Shown: positions 26,504-35,311, counted from the first letter of the stretch. The stretch: 64,000 nt of DNA from an uncultured Microbulbifer sp. (GCF_947498635.1 NZ_CANMKV010000003.1:1-64000); one strand, 5' to 3'. The notes: generated by a model from the letters alone, not told the origin. Program-made: numbers and translations.

Positions 26504-26534
26504 TATACTTATTGGAATAATAAGAGAAAAATAG

Positions 26535-27419
26535 ATGGCCCTCACAGATAAAATAGCGGCTCTGGTGCTGGGAATATTTTCTAGTATTACCACTGCGGAG
26601 GATTTTTCGGTACTGCCGCAACTGGAAACCTATAAAGTGCCGGAGTCCTGGCGCCAGCCGGTAGCGCCTTTAAAGATTGCAGACAAAACATGGCAAATAG
26701 GTACTCAGGGAATTACCTCATTGCTATTAAAAACCAAAGAAGGCGCGATTCTAATAGATGGTGGCATGGAACAGAGTGCTGAACATTTATTGGAGAATAT
26801 GCGCGGGTTGGGAGTCGCACCCGCCGATTTGAAATTAATTTTGCACAGTCATGCCCACGCAGATCATATAGGCTCTTTAGCTGAGTTAAAGCGCGTTACT
26901 GGGGCTCAAATAGTGACAAATGCGGAATCTGCTGTATTGATGGCGCGCGGTGGCGCCAATGATATTCATTTTGCCGATAAAATTTTATATCCGTCCTTAA
27001 AGGCGGATCGTATCCTGCTTAATGGCGAGCAAGTTGTTCTCGGGGGTTTGCGCCTCCGCGTACACTTTATCCCAGGCCATACTCCAGGCAGTATGGCCTG
27101 GACCTGGGAGGATAGTGTTGAGGGTAAGGTCACTGATATTGCCTATGTGGATAGTCTTACGGCTCCGGGTTACCAGTTGATTGATAATCTTCGCTACCCC
27201 AATATCGTAGAAGATTTCCGTGCCAGTTATGCCCGTGTACGCGATTTACCCTGTGACTTACTACTGACCCCTCACGCAACTGCCAGTGGCTGGGAGTTTA
27301 AAGACACAGCTGCTCAGAAAACACCAGTGAGCTGTCGTCAATATGCCGAGAATGCGGAAGAAAAATTAAATCAACAGCTGGCGGCTGAAAAATTACGGTT
27401 AATTAGCAATTGGTATTAA
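26535..27419 (+). CDS. Subclass B3 metallo-beta-lactamase
   Basis: A 294-residue exported zinc hydrolase that would open beta-lactam rings in the periplasm. The signal peptide ends around SSITTAE. Zinc ligands are all visible: HAHADH (H116, H118, D120, H121), GHTPGSMAW (H196) and PHATASGW (H263) in class B numbering. The region DSLTAPGYQLIDNLRYPNI is typical of B3 enzymes and separates it from glyoxalase II-like relatives, which lack it. No integrase, cassette site or IS borders it closely, so it looks like a resident environmental gene. Actual antibiotic spectrum cannot be judged. Confidence 0.88.
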   Translation: MALTDKIAALVLGIFSSITTAEDFSVLPQLETYKVPESWRQPVAPLKIADKTWQIGTQGITSLLLKTKEGAILIDGGMEQSAEHLLENMRGLGVAPADLKLILHSHAHADHIGSLAELKRVTGAQIVTNAESAVLMARGGANDIHFADKILYPSLKADRILLNGEQVVLGGLRLRVHFIPGHTPGSMAWTWEDSVEGKVTDIAYVDSLTAPGYQLIDNLRYPNIVEDFRASYARVRDLPCDLLLTPHATASGWEFKDTAAQKTPVSCRQYAENAEEKLNQQLAAEKLRLISNWY

Positions 27420-27438
27420 CGGTATTGGCCTGGCTGAA

Positions 27439-27636
27439 TTACCAGCGGGCCAAAAACTGATGTACCTTTGGCACAAGATAAAAATACATTAAAGGTACCA
27501 GAATTGCAGTCATTATCAGGGCTTTGAAGCCGACTGCAATTTGTAGTCCCAGTGCCTGTATCGCCAGTAGTAATAGAGTGACAATTGGGTAGACCAGTGC
27601 CCATATACACAGGGCGTGCAGTATTGGTTTCTTCAT
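27439..27636 (-). CDS. Small two-helix membrane protein
   Basis: A 65-residue protein with two hydrophobic segments (about 5-30 and 38-58) and a basic C-terminus. I do not recognise the family. Its ATG overlaps the MarR stop (ATGA), so it is the last gene of a three-gene operon with an ABM monooxygenase-like protein and MarR. Confidence 0.6.
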   Translation of the reverse strand: MKKPILHALCIWALVYPIVTLLLLAIQALGLQIAVGFKALIMTAILVPLMYFYLVPKVHQFLARW

Positions 27637-28076
27637 TGTTTTAGATCCTTCATAAAACTGGATATTGTCTGGAAGTATCCTGGCAATATTTGCTTTAAAA
27701 ATTTCTTCCCGTCTTTACTGATAGCTACACATTTAGCCCGGGCATCACTGGAATCTGCTTCCATGGTAATAAGCCCATCCTCTAGCATACTTTTCAGGGT
27801 GCGTGTCATCACCGGCCGGGAAACATCGATACGCTCCGCAATCTCAGAAGCCAGTAAACTATCCCTTTCTGGCTCCCGGTCGATAACGATCATTACCAGG
27901 AAACGCAGCTGGGAAGTGCCGTGCTCGGTAAAATAGCTCTCAAGCAACCGAAGTAACAGGCTCGCATCTCGCATCATGGTCAGGGCATTCTGAACGGTGT
28001 TGGGGTCCTTTACAGAGAACGTCTTTGCGTACCCCGCGACCATCTGTTGTGTGGGTAACTCTTTAAGAAAAAACAT
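27633..28076 (-). CDS. MarR-family transcriptional regulator
   Basis: A 147-residue winged-helix regulator. RDSLLASEIAERIDVSRPVMTRTLKSMLEDGLITME is the DNA-binding helix-turn-helix plus wing start, followed by SDARAKCVAISKDGKKFL. It lies between an ABM-domain protein and a small membrane protein, and a strong palindrome lies upstream of the operon, as expected for autoregulation in response to a phenolic or oxidative signal. Confidence 0.85.
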   Translation of the reverse strand: MFFLKELPTQQMVAGYAKTFSVKDPNTVQNALTMMRDASLLLRLLESYFTEHGTSQLRFLVMIVIDREPERDSLLASEIAERIDVSRPVMTRTLKSMLEDGLITMEADSSDARAKCVAISKDGKKFLKQILPGYFQTISSFMKDLKQ

Positions 28077-28083
28077 AGGGGAG

Positions 28084-28371
28084 CTACACCAGTTTCTGTA
28101 ATTTGTTGACCTCTACAGGCCCTATTAGCCATTCTTTATAGGCTTCGAAGATCGGTGTGATATAGGGCATAGCATAATGCTTGTCGAGATCCTCCTGACT
28201 GCGCCACTCCTCGTATAAAAACAGGCGTTCCCCGTCCTCATGCACAGCAAACTGCAGGCATCCTTCTTCCTCCAACGTATGAGCCACTATGGATAGGATG
28301 GCCTGCTTGGCTTGCGTAATAAACTCCGCCTTAGGAGAAATCTTGGCAATTATGAATAGATGCTTGTTCAT
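28084..28371 (-). CDS. ABM-domain (YgiN-like) quinol monooxygenase-type protein
   Basis: A 95-residue antibiotic-biosynthesis-monooxygenase fold protein: IAKISPKAEFITQAKQAIL, then EEEGCLQFAVHEDGERLFLYEEWRSQEDLDKHYAMPYI, the conserved ABM core with the Trp and His. Relatives oxidise quinols or act in redox stress. The ATG at 28371 has GAGGG at good spacing. First gene of the operon with marR. Confidence 0.82.
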   Translation of the reverse strand: MNKHLFIIAKISPKAEFITQAKQAILSIVAHTLEEEGCLQFAVHEDGERLFLYEEWRSQEDLDKHYAMPYITPIFEAYKEWLIGPVEVNKLQKLV

Positions 28372-28396
28372 ACATAGTGCCCTCACATGAAAGTAA

Positions 28397-28424
28397 TTAT
28401 CATGATAACCATGTAAATGGTTAT
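28397..28424 (-). promoter_or_regulatory. Candidate MarR operator
   Basis: Two overlapping palindromes lie 26 bases upstream of the ABM start: TTATCATGATAA (perfect, 12 bp) and ATAACCAT-GTAA-ATGGTTAT (perfect 8-bp arms). Size and symmetry fit MarR dimer sites, and this is the only strong palindrome in front of the operon. Confidence 0.5.
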
Positions 28425-28862
28425 GTCAACTGATCGTCACGTCAATAATTTTAATAACTAATACTAATTAAGGCGGGAATTTTTAAGCAAGCTGGGTTTA
28501 TATAATACTCAAATTATCAGAAGGGAAATAGCAAGGGAAATCAAAAATGCAGTAGAGCCTCACTGTAGGATTAAGGCCAAATATCCATGTACGTGTAATC
28601 GGAAGCAAAATGGTCAATAAAGTGAGTTTATAATAATTTTGCGGATAACGACCAAAGCTTTTAATAAATTAGGTGAAAAATATGCCTTTCCAGATGAATC
28701 GAACTGCAAGAGATACTCGCAGAATTATAGGAAAAGTTATCTTTGGAGCAGGATCGGAGTTGTAATAGTATTGTTGGGTCTTAGTCTCGGATAATAAGTA
28801 CAATTGGTAAGGGAGGGCTTAGCTGAAAGAGTCAGCACCTCTCCCGACCAAGAGGAAGGTAA
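28425..28862. other. AT-rich region between the marR operon and the IS30 remnant
   Basis: I see no credible gene. The region is AT-rich and probably contains the worn left end of the IS30-type element, but I could not match an inverted repeat to the sequence past 29833. Confidence 0.35.
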
Positions 28863-29833
28863 TGATGAGCTACTGCCAACTGAGCGAGAACGAACGATAC
28901 CAGATTTACAGCCTAAGAAAAGCCGGGTGCTCTCAAAAAGCAATAGAAAAATTGTTAGAGTGGCATCCCTCGACGATCAGCCGAGAGCTACTAGGTAATA
29001 TAGGCTTGCGAGGATATCGCCCAGGGTAAGCACATAAGCTTGCAGAGCTAAGACACCAGCAAGCGTATAAGACAAAGAAAGTGGCTGATGGCGTGTGGCA
29101 AAAAATAGACACTTTAATTCGGAAAGAATTGAGCCCTCAACAGACGGCCAACTATTTAAAGAGACATACGGGTGTATCGTTACATCATGAGACGATCTGC
29201 CAACTATTTTATTTAGATCAAACAAATGGTGAAAACTTATACAAGCATCTTAGGGCTGCATCAAAGCCCTATCGCAAGTGCTACGGTGAGTATGATCGGC
29301 ACGAAAAGATCAGAAACAGAGTCAGCATAGATAAGCGGCCAGCGATTGTTGACCGAATGAATCGAATAGGTGACTGGGAAGGTGATACCGTTATAGGCAA
29401 GGGGCGAAGCGGAGGATTGCTGACTAAGGTCGAACGTAAGACGTTATTTTCTGTCATTATTGGTTTGACAGGAAAACGATCTGACTTGTTGGCAGAGGCA
29501 GCAATAAGCCATTTGGTGAGCTTCAAAGATAAAATCAAGAACATTACCATTCGACAATGGTCTAGTATTCTCTGGTTAAGAAACGATTGCAGAAGGCTTA
29601 GAAACCGATATTTATTTTGCCCACCCATATTCATCCTGGAAAAGAGGGGACAACGGAAAACTAATGGCATAATTCTACAGCACTTCTCAAAGGATACTGA
29701 CTTTAATAAAGTTACAGGCGAGCAGGTTCAATTTTTAATGGATCGCCTAAGTAGTGGACTTAGACCGAGCCGAAGTGGAAGGTCACCGAATGAGTTCTTT
29801 ATGAGAATGCAAGATAATCTACTTGTGAAATAA
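28863..29833 (+). pseudogene. IS30-family transposase, degenerate
   Basis: Joined across lesions the reading frames give an IS30-type DDE transposase. The start MSYCQLSENERYQIYSLRKA with HPSTISRE is the N-terminal helix-turn-helix; RIGDWEGDTVIGKG carries the first catalytic Asp; the end reads RSPNEFF. Defects: an in-frame TAA about 57 codons in (near 29026), a frameshift near 29548 just before the second Asp region (the sequence for FDNGLVFSG lies in another frame), another stop there, and a second frame change near 29670. It cannot encode an active transposase. It sits about 1.2 kb from the metabolite locus. Confidence 0.85.
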
Positions 29834-30175
29834 GGGAATTGTAGTTGTTAATTGAAGCCACGTTTTACATTTTCAGGTATTATATTAATTATATCCGAGA
29901 GACTGATTTTCTCAGTATTTGTCCATGCTACCTATCCATTTCGATTATTAAAACTGTACTAAGTACAGTTAAAGGTAAGTTTGCTAATTAGAATTAAATG
30001 AATATCTGTAAATGAAGAAGAGTTTTACTGCAGGTGTGTCTAGAAAAGGCAACTGTGTTAGCGCAGTTGCCTTTGAATGGAAGATGAGGCTGGCAGGTTG
30101 TTGCTGATTGGTAGAATTGTTTTTCTTAAACCTCATATAGGACGAATTTGGATGTCACCTAATTCCAACTTCTAG
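29834..30175. other. Intergenic region between IS30 remnant and LysR gene
   Basis: It contains the terminator hairpin at 30045-30074 and otherwise no credible gene or repeat. Sequence just past 29833 (GTTAATTGAAGCCACG) may be the right end of the IS. Confidence 0.35.
30045..30074 (-). terminator. Terminator downstream of the LysR gene
   Basis: AAAGGCAACTG and CAGTTGCCTTT pair perfectly around an 8-base loop and are followed on the minus strand by TTTTC. It lies about 100 bases past the LysR stop. Confidence 0.7.
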
Positions 30176-31048
30176 TTATGTATATTGGGAATTAATATAA
30201 GAAATAAGCCTTTGCACAGGACTATCGACAGAAATGTTGGGTGGCCATACAGCGTAGGCGGGTAGCGGTGGTAACTGCCACTCGGGTAAAATTTCTTCAA
30301 CACCGTCAGAAGAATTAAACAGAAACCTTGGAGGTGCAGCCAAGCCGAGTCCACACATTGCCATCCGATAGGATGCTTCGACGTTATCCACTATGGCGAC
30401 TGGGTTGTAACAGATCTTGAAATGGCCATGATCACGATGAATAAAAGTGCGGCTGCTTGGGCGCATAGTGAGACCGATCCAGGGAGCGTCCTGTAAATCT
30501 CGGGGGTGTTCGAAGAGACCATGGCGGCGCACGAAATCGGTACTGGCCACTAATACCCGATCCAACATAAAAATCTTACGTGCCTTTAGACCGCTATCGG
30601 GCATATCACCAAGACGGATTGCGAGGTCAATACCCTCACCAATGAGGTCGTTGTGAAGATCACTGCATAAGAGGTGTAGATGTAAATCAGGTTCCCGGGA
30701 GGCAAAGGATGAAATCTCGCTTACCAGCCGACTATTTATCAGAATAGCTGGAATGGCAACTCGTAACTTACTACCCCCACGCCTGCTGACATTCCTGTAA
30801 TCACGAAGATTATCAGAATATAGCTCCAATATTTTTTTCGCAACTCCGAAAATGGCTTTGCCATCTTGAGTCAGCGAAAGCTTACGCGTATTACGGTACA
30901 AGAGGGCAACGCCGAGGCTTTCTTCTAGCTTGGAAACATACTGGCTGGCACTGGATATTGACATATCCAGTGCATGCGCAGCAGAGCGGAATGATCCACC
31001 CTCAACTACTTTTGCGAATACGATTAAATAGCGTACATCCTTTAACAC
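30176..31048 (-). CDS. LysR-family regulator, divergent from the metabolite locus
   Basis: A 290-residue LysR-type regulator. The winged helix is VEGGSFRSAAHALDMSISSASQYVSKLEESLGVALLYRNTRKLSLT near the N-terminus; the effector domain has LRVAIPAILINSRLV, GEGIDLAIRLGDMPDSGLKARKI and GLGLAAPP, as in the CrgA/DmlR-like group. The GTG at 31048 with GGAG 8 bases upstream is chosen; 57 further codons upstream show no LysR character. Divergent orientation to DUF2000 and the genes behind it points to control of that locus. Confidence 0.85.
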   Translation of the reverse strand: MLKDVRYLIVFAKVVEGGSFRSAAHALDMSISSASQYVSKLEESLGVALLYRNTRKLSLTQDGKAIFGVAKKILELYSDNLRDYRNVSRRGGSKLRVAIPAILINSRLVSEISSFASREPDLHLHLLCSDLHNDLIGEGIDLAIRLGDMPDSGLKARKIFMLDRVLVASTDFVRRHGLFEHPRDLQDAPWIGLTMRPSSRTFIHRDHGHFKICYNPVAIVDNVEASYRMAMCGLGLAAPPRFLFNSSDGVEEILPEWQLPPLPAYAVWPPNISVDSPVQRLISYINSQYT

Positions 31049-31272
31049 GTATATAACTCCATTTATATGATTAGTCGATCTAAAATAAGTTGAAATAAGC
31101 GAAAAGTATATTTTAATTTTTTGTGGATAATCAATTAGGCGTTTTTGGGATAAAGTCATTAGATCGGTGAGCACTACCACAATATAAGAAAATTTTAAGA
31201 TAAGCATTACATTGTGCATGTGATCGAAAATGGTGCGTTAGGGCTTTCATTCAATTTGCTTTTCTTAACCGG

Positions 31273-31291
31273 CTAACATTTCTGTGGTTAG
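31273..31291 (+). promoter_or_regulatory. Candidate LysR-type operator
   Basis: CTAAC and GTTAG form an inverted repeat 9 bases apart, about 35 bases before the DUF2000 start, in the region between the divergent LysR and DUF2000 genes. Its symmetry is what a LysR dimer could read, but the arms are short. Confidence 0.3.
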
Positions 31292-31325
31292 TCAGTCAAT
31301 AGATTAGAGGCTGGAGGGCATTGTC

Positions 31326-31739
31326 ATGTCTGATAGAAAGTTTGTATTGATTTTAGATGAGAGTTTGCCACCTGGTGTTTTGGCGAATACAGCGGCCGTA
31401 CTGGCGATGAGCGTTGGCAAGTTGTGCCCGGAAATTGTTGGCAGGGATCTATTTGACAGTACTGGGAATGTACGACGTGGAATCACAACTATGGCTTTGC
31501 CGGCACTAAAAGGTAATGGTGAGTTATTGCGAGAACTGAGGATGAAGTTACAAGAATACGAGCCGGGCCTTATTGTGGTGGACCTTATCGGGGCTACTCG
31601 TACAACAAAATCCTATGAAGAGTACGCTGAGGTTCTCTCAGAAACACCAGAAGAAGAGCAGCAGTATATGGGCATTGCCTTGTACGGTGATAAAAAAATT
31701 GTAAATAAATTTAGCGGAAACTTACCTCTATTAAGGTAG
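31326..31739 (+). CDS. DUF2000 family protein
   Basis: A 137-residue protein matching DUF2000 (a peptidyl-tRNA hydrolase 2-like fold): KFVLILDESLPPGVLANTAAVLAMSVGKL near the start, PALKGNGELLRELR and a C-terminal YGDKKIVNKFSGNLPLLR. Biochemical role unknown. The ATG follows GGCTGGAGG. It is the first gene after the divergent LysR regulator and 51 bases before the iron oxidase gene; whether it belongs to the pathway or is a bystander is open. Confidence 0.82.
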   Translation: MSDRKFVLILDESLPPGVLANTAAVLAMSVGKLCPEIVGRDLFDSTGNVRRGITTMALPALKGNGELLRELRMKLQEYEPGLIVVDLIGATRTTKSYEEYAEVLSETPEEEQQYMGIALYGDKKIVNKFSGNLPLLR

Positions 31740-31790
31740 TTAACTTAATAAGTTGCGCTTGGTGATAGATCAATAAACAAGGAGAGTTCT

Positions 31791-32588
31791 GTGAAAACAT
31801 TAGATGTAGCTGAAGCCAGTACTGTTGGTAGTGACGTAGCAGATCGCGAGGTGAGGTACTTGATTCCTGAGAGCGTTTACGATTACGACCACCCGGAAGT
31901 TATTTACTGGACAAAATATTTCCAGGAAGAGGCGGCAAAACACAACGTATTTGTCAATATTAATGCCACTATAACAAGTAAACGTAGTATTACCGCGGCT
32001 GAAAGTATGGCTACCGCATGGTACGACTTCACTCGCTATGTTCCCGTATTTCTCTGCAAGGCGGTCGCTCTCACCACCGATCCGGAGCGCCAACACCACC
32101 TTATCCAGATCGCCTACGATGAACTCGGAGGAAGGGATAAGGATTTCATCCATTCCAACCTGTTCCTGGAAGCGATTAAGGATGCGGGAATCGAACTGAT
32201 CAGTGAATCTGCCGCCTCCATAAAGGAAGTGCTTTCCGGTCTGGACAGAACGCTGGTTGGCATCAAGAGCCAGTTTGGGATTGTCGGCCTGCTTCTCAGC
32301 TTCGAGATCATCGCAGAGGAAAACATCGAGACTTTGTTCAACTGCCTCTGCCATGACCAGAAGTGTGAAAGGCCGCTGTCAGACAGCCCCTTCTTCAAGA
32401 TCCACAGAGCGGACGAGACAGAGCATATCAGGCACTCGGTTGCCAACTATCTGCGTTTTTGCAAAACAGATACTCAGAAGCGCGAATTCAAGGAGTCCTT
32501 CGATGCCGGAATCGATTTCTGGCAGCGCTTTTGGGACCAGAATGCCCGCATCATCAATATGGAAACCGATCTGAGAGCGACAGCGTAA
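31791..32588 (+). CDS. Haem-oxygenase-like non-haem diiron oxidase (HDO superfamily)
   Basis: A 265-residue helical protein with the metal pattern of haem-oxygenase-like di-iron oxidases (iron-containing redox enzyme group). E111-x9-H121 lies in YDELGGRDKDFIHSN; E172 is in LSFEIIAE; H205, E209 (or D208) and H212 lie in FKIHRADETEHIRHS, giving H-x3-E-x2-H. The same spacing occurs in BesC/SznF-type enzymes, which cleave, desaturate or N-oxygenate amino acids. GTG start after AAGGAGAGTTCT. The first 240 bases are lower in G+C than the rest. The ATP-grasp ligase gene follows after 13 bases, so an amino-acid substrate is likely. Confidence 0.75.
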   Translation: MKTLDVAEASTVGSDVADREVRYLIPESVYDYDHPEVIYWTKYFQEEAAKHNVFVNINATITSKRSITAAESMATAWYDFTRYVPVFLCKAVALTTDPERQHHLIQIAYDELGGRDKDFIHSNLFLEAIKDAGIELISESAASIKEVLSGLDRTLVGIKSQFGIVGLLLSFEIIAEENIETLFNCLCHDQKCERPLSDSPFFKIHRADETEHIRHSVANYLRFCKTDTQKREFKESFDAGIDFWQRFWDQNARIINMETDLRATA

Positions 32589-32601
32589 GGGGGCAGCGCC
32601 G

Positions 32602-33837
32602 ATGACTACGGTCGTGTTTATTGAAACGAATTTCAGTGGCTTGGATGCCATCCTGTACTGCAAATCGAAGGGTTACAAGTCTGTGCTGGTGAGCGACAGC
32701 CACGAGCGCTTCAAGAAATGGTTCCCAAAATCCTGCATGTACAAACTGGATCAGGTGGATCAGCTGATTCAAGTTGGGAATTCAAACGACATCTCCGAGG
32801 TCAAGCAGGCGCTGCAGGACAACCTGGACCGGGTCGACGCCGTGCTCACGTTTGCGGAAATACGCACGGAGATGACGGCGCGACTCGCGCGAGATCTGGA
32901 GCTCAGGGGGCCGGACCCGGAATCGATCCGGATCGCACAGGACAAATACTGCTTCCGCGAGGTGTTGTCTGAAAAGGGCGCAGATGATGTCGGCTGTATC
33001 AAGGTGGATACGGCCGAACAGCTGGCTGCTGCAAAGAATGATATCGCCTATCCCTGCTTCATCAAGCCGGTTCAGGGGCACTCCAGTATCGGCGCCGTGG
33101 TTTGTCGGGGAGTGGATGACATGGAGGCCCTGGCCGGAAAACTCTCAGGCATCGATGAAGACTGGATTTCCAAGGCCTTTGTAGTCGAGGACTACCTGCA
33201 GGGAAAGCTGGTCAGTGTGGAAATCCTTACCCTCGGTGAAGGGGTCCATCAGGTCGTCGGCATCGCAGACCGGGACCTCATCAATGACTGTGTGGAGGTT
33301 GGTGCCTCTTTTCCCCTGCAGAACCCGTTGGCGGAACAGATCGAGAAGAAGGCCTGCGCCGCCCTGGATGCCATCGGCTATCACCACGGTCCCAGCCATG
33401 TAGAGATGATGATCACCGAGGCAGGCCCACACCTGGTGGAAATCAATACAAGGGTCGGCGGTAGCGGTCACTCCATTATGCAGGACCTGGCGACAGGTCG
33501 GTCGATTGTTGGCGACTGTGTGGAACTCTGCCTGGGCAACCTGGATGCCGGAGAACGTCTCTACGAACACCGGAAGGGCGCCGCCTGGAAGTGTCTGGTA
33601 TCCAGTGAGAGCGGTGTTCTCGAGGCGCTGCCAACGGAGGAGGAGATTGCCGAGTTGCCGGGTGTCGAGCACGTCTGGTTGCACAAGGGGGCCGGTGAAA
33701 AAATCGAAGCTGCGAGCTCCAACTATCACTGGATACTCCAGGTAATGTGCTCTGGTAAATATCAGGCGCAAGCCAAGAAAAATGCGGACAACGCGATTGG
33801 GCGGGCCGCAGAACTTACCCGTATCCGCAAGGCATAA
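32602..33837 (+). CDS. ATP-grasp ligase, L-amino-acid ligase type
   Basis: A 411-residue ATP-grasp enzyme that would activate a carboxylate as acyl phosphate and join it to an amine. The pre-ATP domain (1-105) starts TTVVFIETNFSGLDAILYC; ATP contacts include DKYCFREVL and PCFIKPVQGHSSIGAVV; Mg2+ ligands are in HVEMMITEAGPHLVEINTRVGG. A C-terminal extension of about 100 residues resembles the LAL_C2 domain of dipeptide ligases such as BacD and RizB. Neighbours (HDO, Fe/2OG oxygenase, peptide transporters) support a peptide product. Substrates cannot be read from sequence. Confidence 0.82.
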   Translation: MTTVVFIETNFSGLDAILYCKSKGYKSVLVSDSHERFKKWFPKSCMYKLDQVDQLIQVGNSNDISEVKQALQDNLDRVDAVLTFAEIRTEMTARLARDLELRGPDPESIRIAQDKYCFREVLSEKGADDVGCIKVDTAEQLAAAKNDIAYPCFIKPVQGHSSIGAVVCRGVDDMEALAGKLSGIDEDWISKAFVVEDYLQGKLVSVEILTLGEGVHQVVGIADRDLINDCVEVGASFPLQNPLAEQIEKKACAALDAIGYHHGPSHVEMMITEAGPHLVEINTRVGGSGHSIMQDLATGRSIVGDCVELCLGNLDAGERLYEHRKGAAWKCLVSSESGVLEALPTEEEIAELPGVEHVWLHKGAGEKIEAASSNYHWILQVMCSGKYQAQAKKNADNAIGRAAELTRIRKA

Positions 33838-33995
33838 GGCAGGTATCGCCCTGCCAGCCAGGCGGAGCTTTCTCCCAGGGGTGGGGCGGGTATCGTAGAT
33901 TCGGACAGCTTCGGTAATTGTCCGCATTGCAATCACGCATTTCGTATTTGAATGAGCCTCAGGGCTTTTTCTGTCCTATTTTGGTACAGATTATT

Positions 33996-35282
33996 ATGAG
34001 TACACTGAATGATGCCGCGGATTTCCGCGGAAGGCTGAACCTTGCCCTCGGTGCGGCTGCATTCACCATATCTTCGGCAGGGTCTGTGCTCTTGCACATT
34101 GTTCTCGCGCTTGCCATTTATGGTGAAACAGGGTCCGGTCTGGTTACCGCCATATTTGTTTCCCTGCAATGGCTGCCCGTATTTATCGTTATCCTGTACA
34201 GGAGCGATTGGGACTTTGGCATGGAGCCGCGCAAGCGCTGGTATCTTCTTGATATCACCAGCGCCCTACTGACACTGTTAATCATCCCGTTCGTCTGGGA
34301 GAGCAACTACATAGCAATTGTTCTCCTGCTGTTGCTGCGCGGCCTGTTTGACCATGTAAGCAGAATCACCAAAACAGTTATCGCGCCCTATATATTTCCC
34401 AGGGAAAAATTGAGCTATTACGCCTCGTTTATGCAGAGCGGTTACCATGTGGGGATTGCCGTGGCTGCAGTTGCAGGTGTGTTTTTGGTTTCGTCGGTAA
34501 GCCTGGAAATCGCCATTCTGTTCGATGCCGTAACCTTTCTAGTCTCTGCGGCCCTGGTCTATCTGATTCGCAATGTCAGCGAAGAGAAGTTCCCGGAATC
34601 TGGCAGAAGAAACCCAATTGGGCAGAGGTGTATCGATTATTTCTCTAGCCTTAAGGAAGATCCGAGGCTCTTCTTCTGCTGCATGCTACCGCCGCTGACA
34701 GCGGCCTTCTTTCAGGGCACCTACAGTGTGCTGCAGCCAATATACCCGGGCGAGCAGTTTGCGTTGGACTCATCGGCAGTGTCGGCGTCCTATGTAATGG
34801 CGAGTGTGGCGATAGTCCTGGGTTCTTCCGCTTTTGCGCTCTTCTGTAAGTATTCGAGAATCTTTGAGCGGGATTTCTCCGCCGTCATCCTGGTCGCTCT
34901 AATGGGGTCACTGCTTGCTTGCGGAAGTTATATGGCATCCGTTTACACCGGGTCGGTAGTCGCAAGCGCGATATTTTTCACTGTGATGGTGTTCCTGTTT
35001 GAGTTCGTATGGATGCTTGGATATAGCGGTATTGTCACGCTTTCACCGAAGAACCGCGTTGGATCAGTATTTGCGATTACTTTCGCCATAGGCTGTTTCC
35101 TGGGCAGTGTCACAGCGCTTGTGACCGGTGGCTTACTGGACCTGTTCAACAATAACTTTGTTTATACCGTCGGTATATTCATGGCCGTATACAGCCTGTT
35201 GATCCTGGCGAGTTACGCGCTTTACCGGCGATGGTCCTATTCCGTTGGCAGCGCACAGCTTTCCGGGGCTTCCGCAGGTTAG
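33996..35282 (+). CDS. MFS exporter
   Basis: A 428-residue, probably 12-helix MFS protein of the EntS/macrolide-efflux-like shape (ITSALLTLLIIPFVWES, LLLLRGLFDHVSR, VTFLVSAALVYLIRN). The most likely start is the ATG at 33996 (MSTLNDAADF), though upstream ribosome-binding sequence is weak and a start 78 bases earlier is possible. Placed between the ligase and the 2-oxoglutarate oxygenase, it probably exports the pathway product and so gives self-protection. Confidence 0.78.
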   Translation: MSTLNDAADFRGRLNLALGAAAFTISSAGSVLLHIVLALAIYGETGSGLVTAIFVSLQWLPVFIVILYRSDWDFGMEPRKRWYLLDITSALLTLLIIPFVWESNYIAIVLLLLLRGLFDHVSRITKTVIAPYIFPREKLSYYASFMQSGYHVGIAVAAVAGVFLVSSVSLEIAILFDAVTFLVSAALVYLIRNVSEEKFPESGRRNPIGQRCIDYFSSLKEDPRLFFCCMLPPLTAAFFQGTYSVLQPIYPGEQFALDSSAVSASYVMASVAIVLGSSAFALFCKYSRIFERDFSAVILVALMGSLLACGSYMASVYTGSVVASAIFFTVMVFLFEFVWMLGYSGIVTLSPKNRVGSVFAITFAIGCFLGSVTALVTGGLLDLFNNNFVYTVGIFMAVYSLLILASYALYRRWSYSVGSAQLSGASAG

Positions 35283-35311
35283 TGAGTAAGCAGAAAAAAA
35301 TGGAGTGGAAA

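Noticed and set aside
28863-29080. N-terminal part of IS30 transposase as a separate gene
   Set aside because: It is the same broken transposase as the frame after 29081, separated by a stop codon, so it is listed as one pseudogene.
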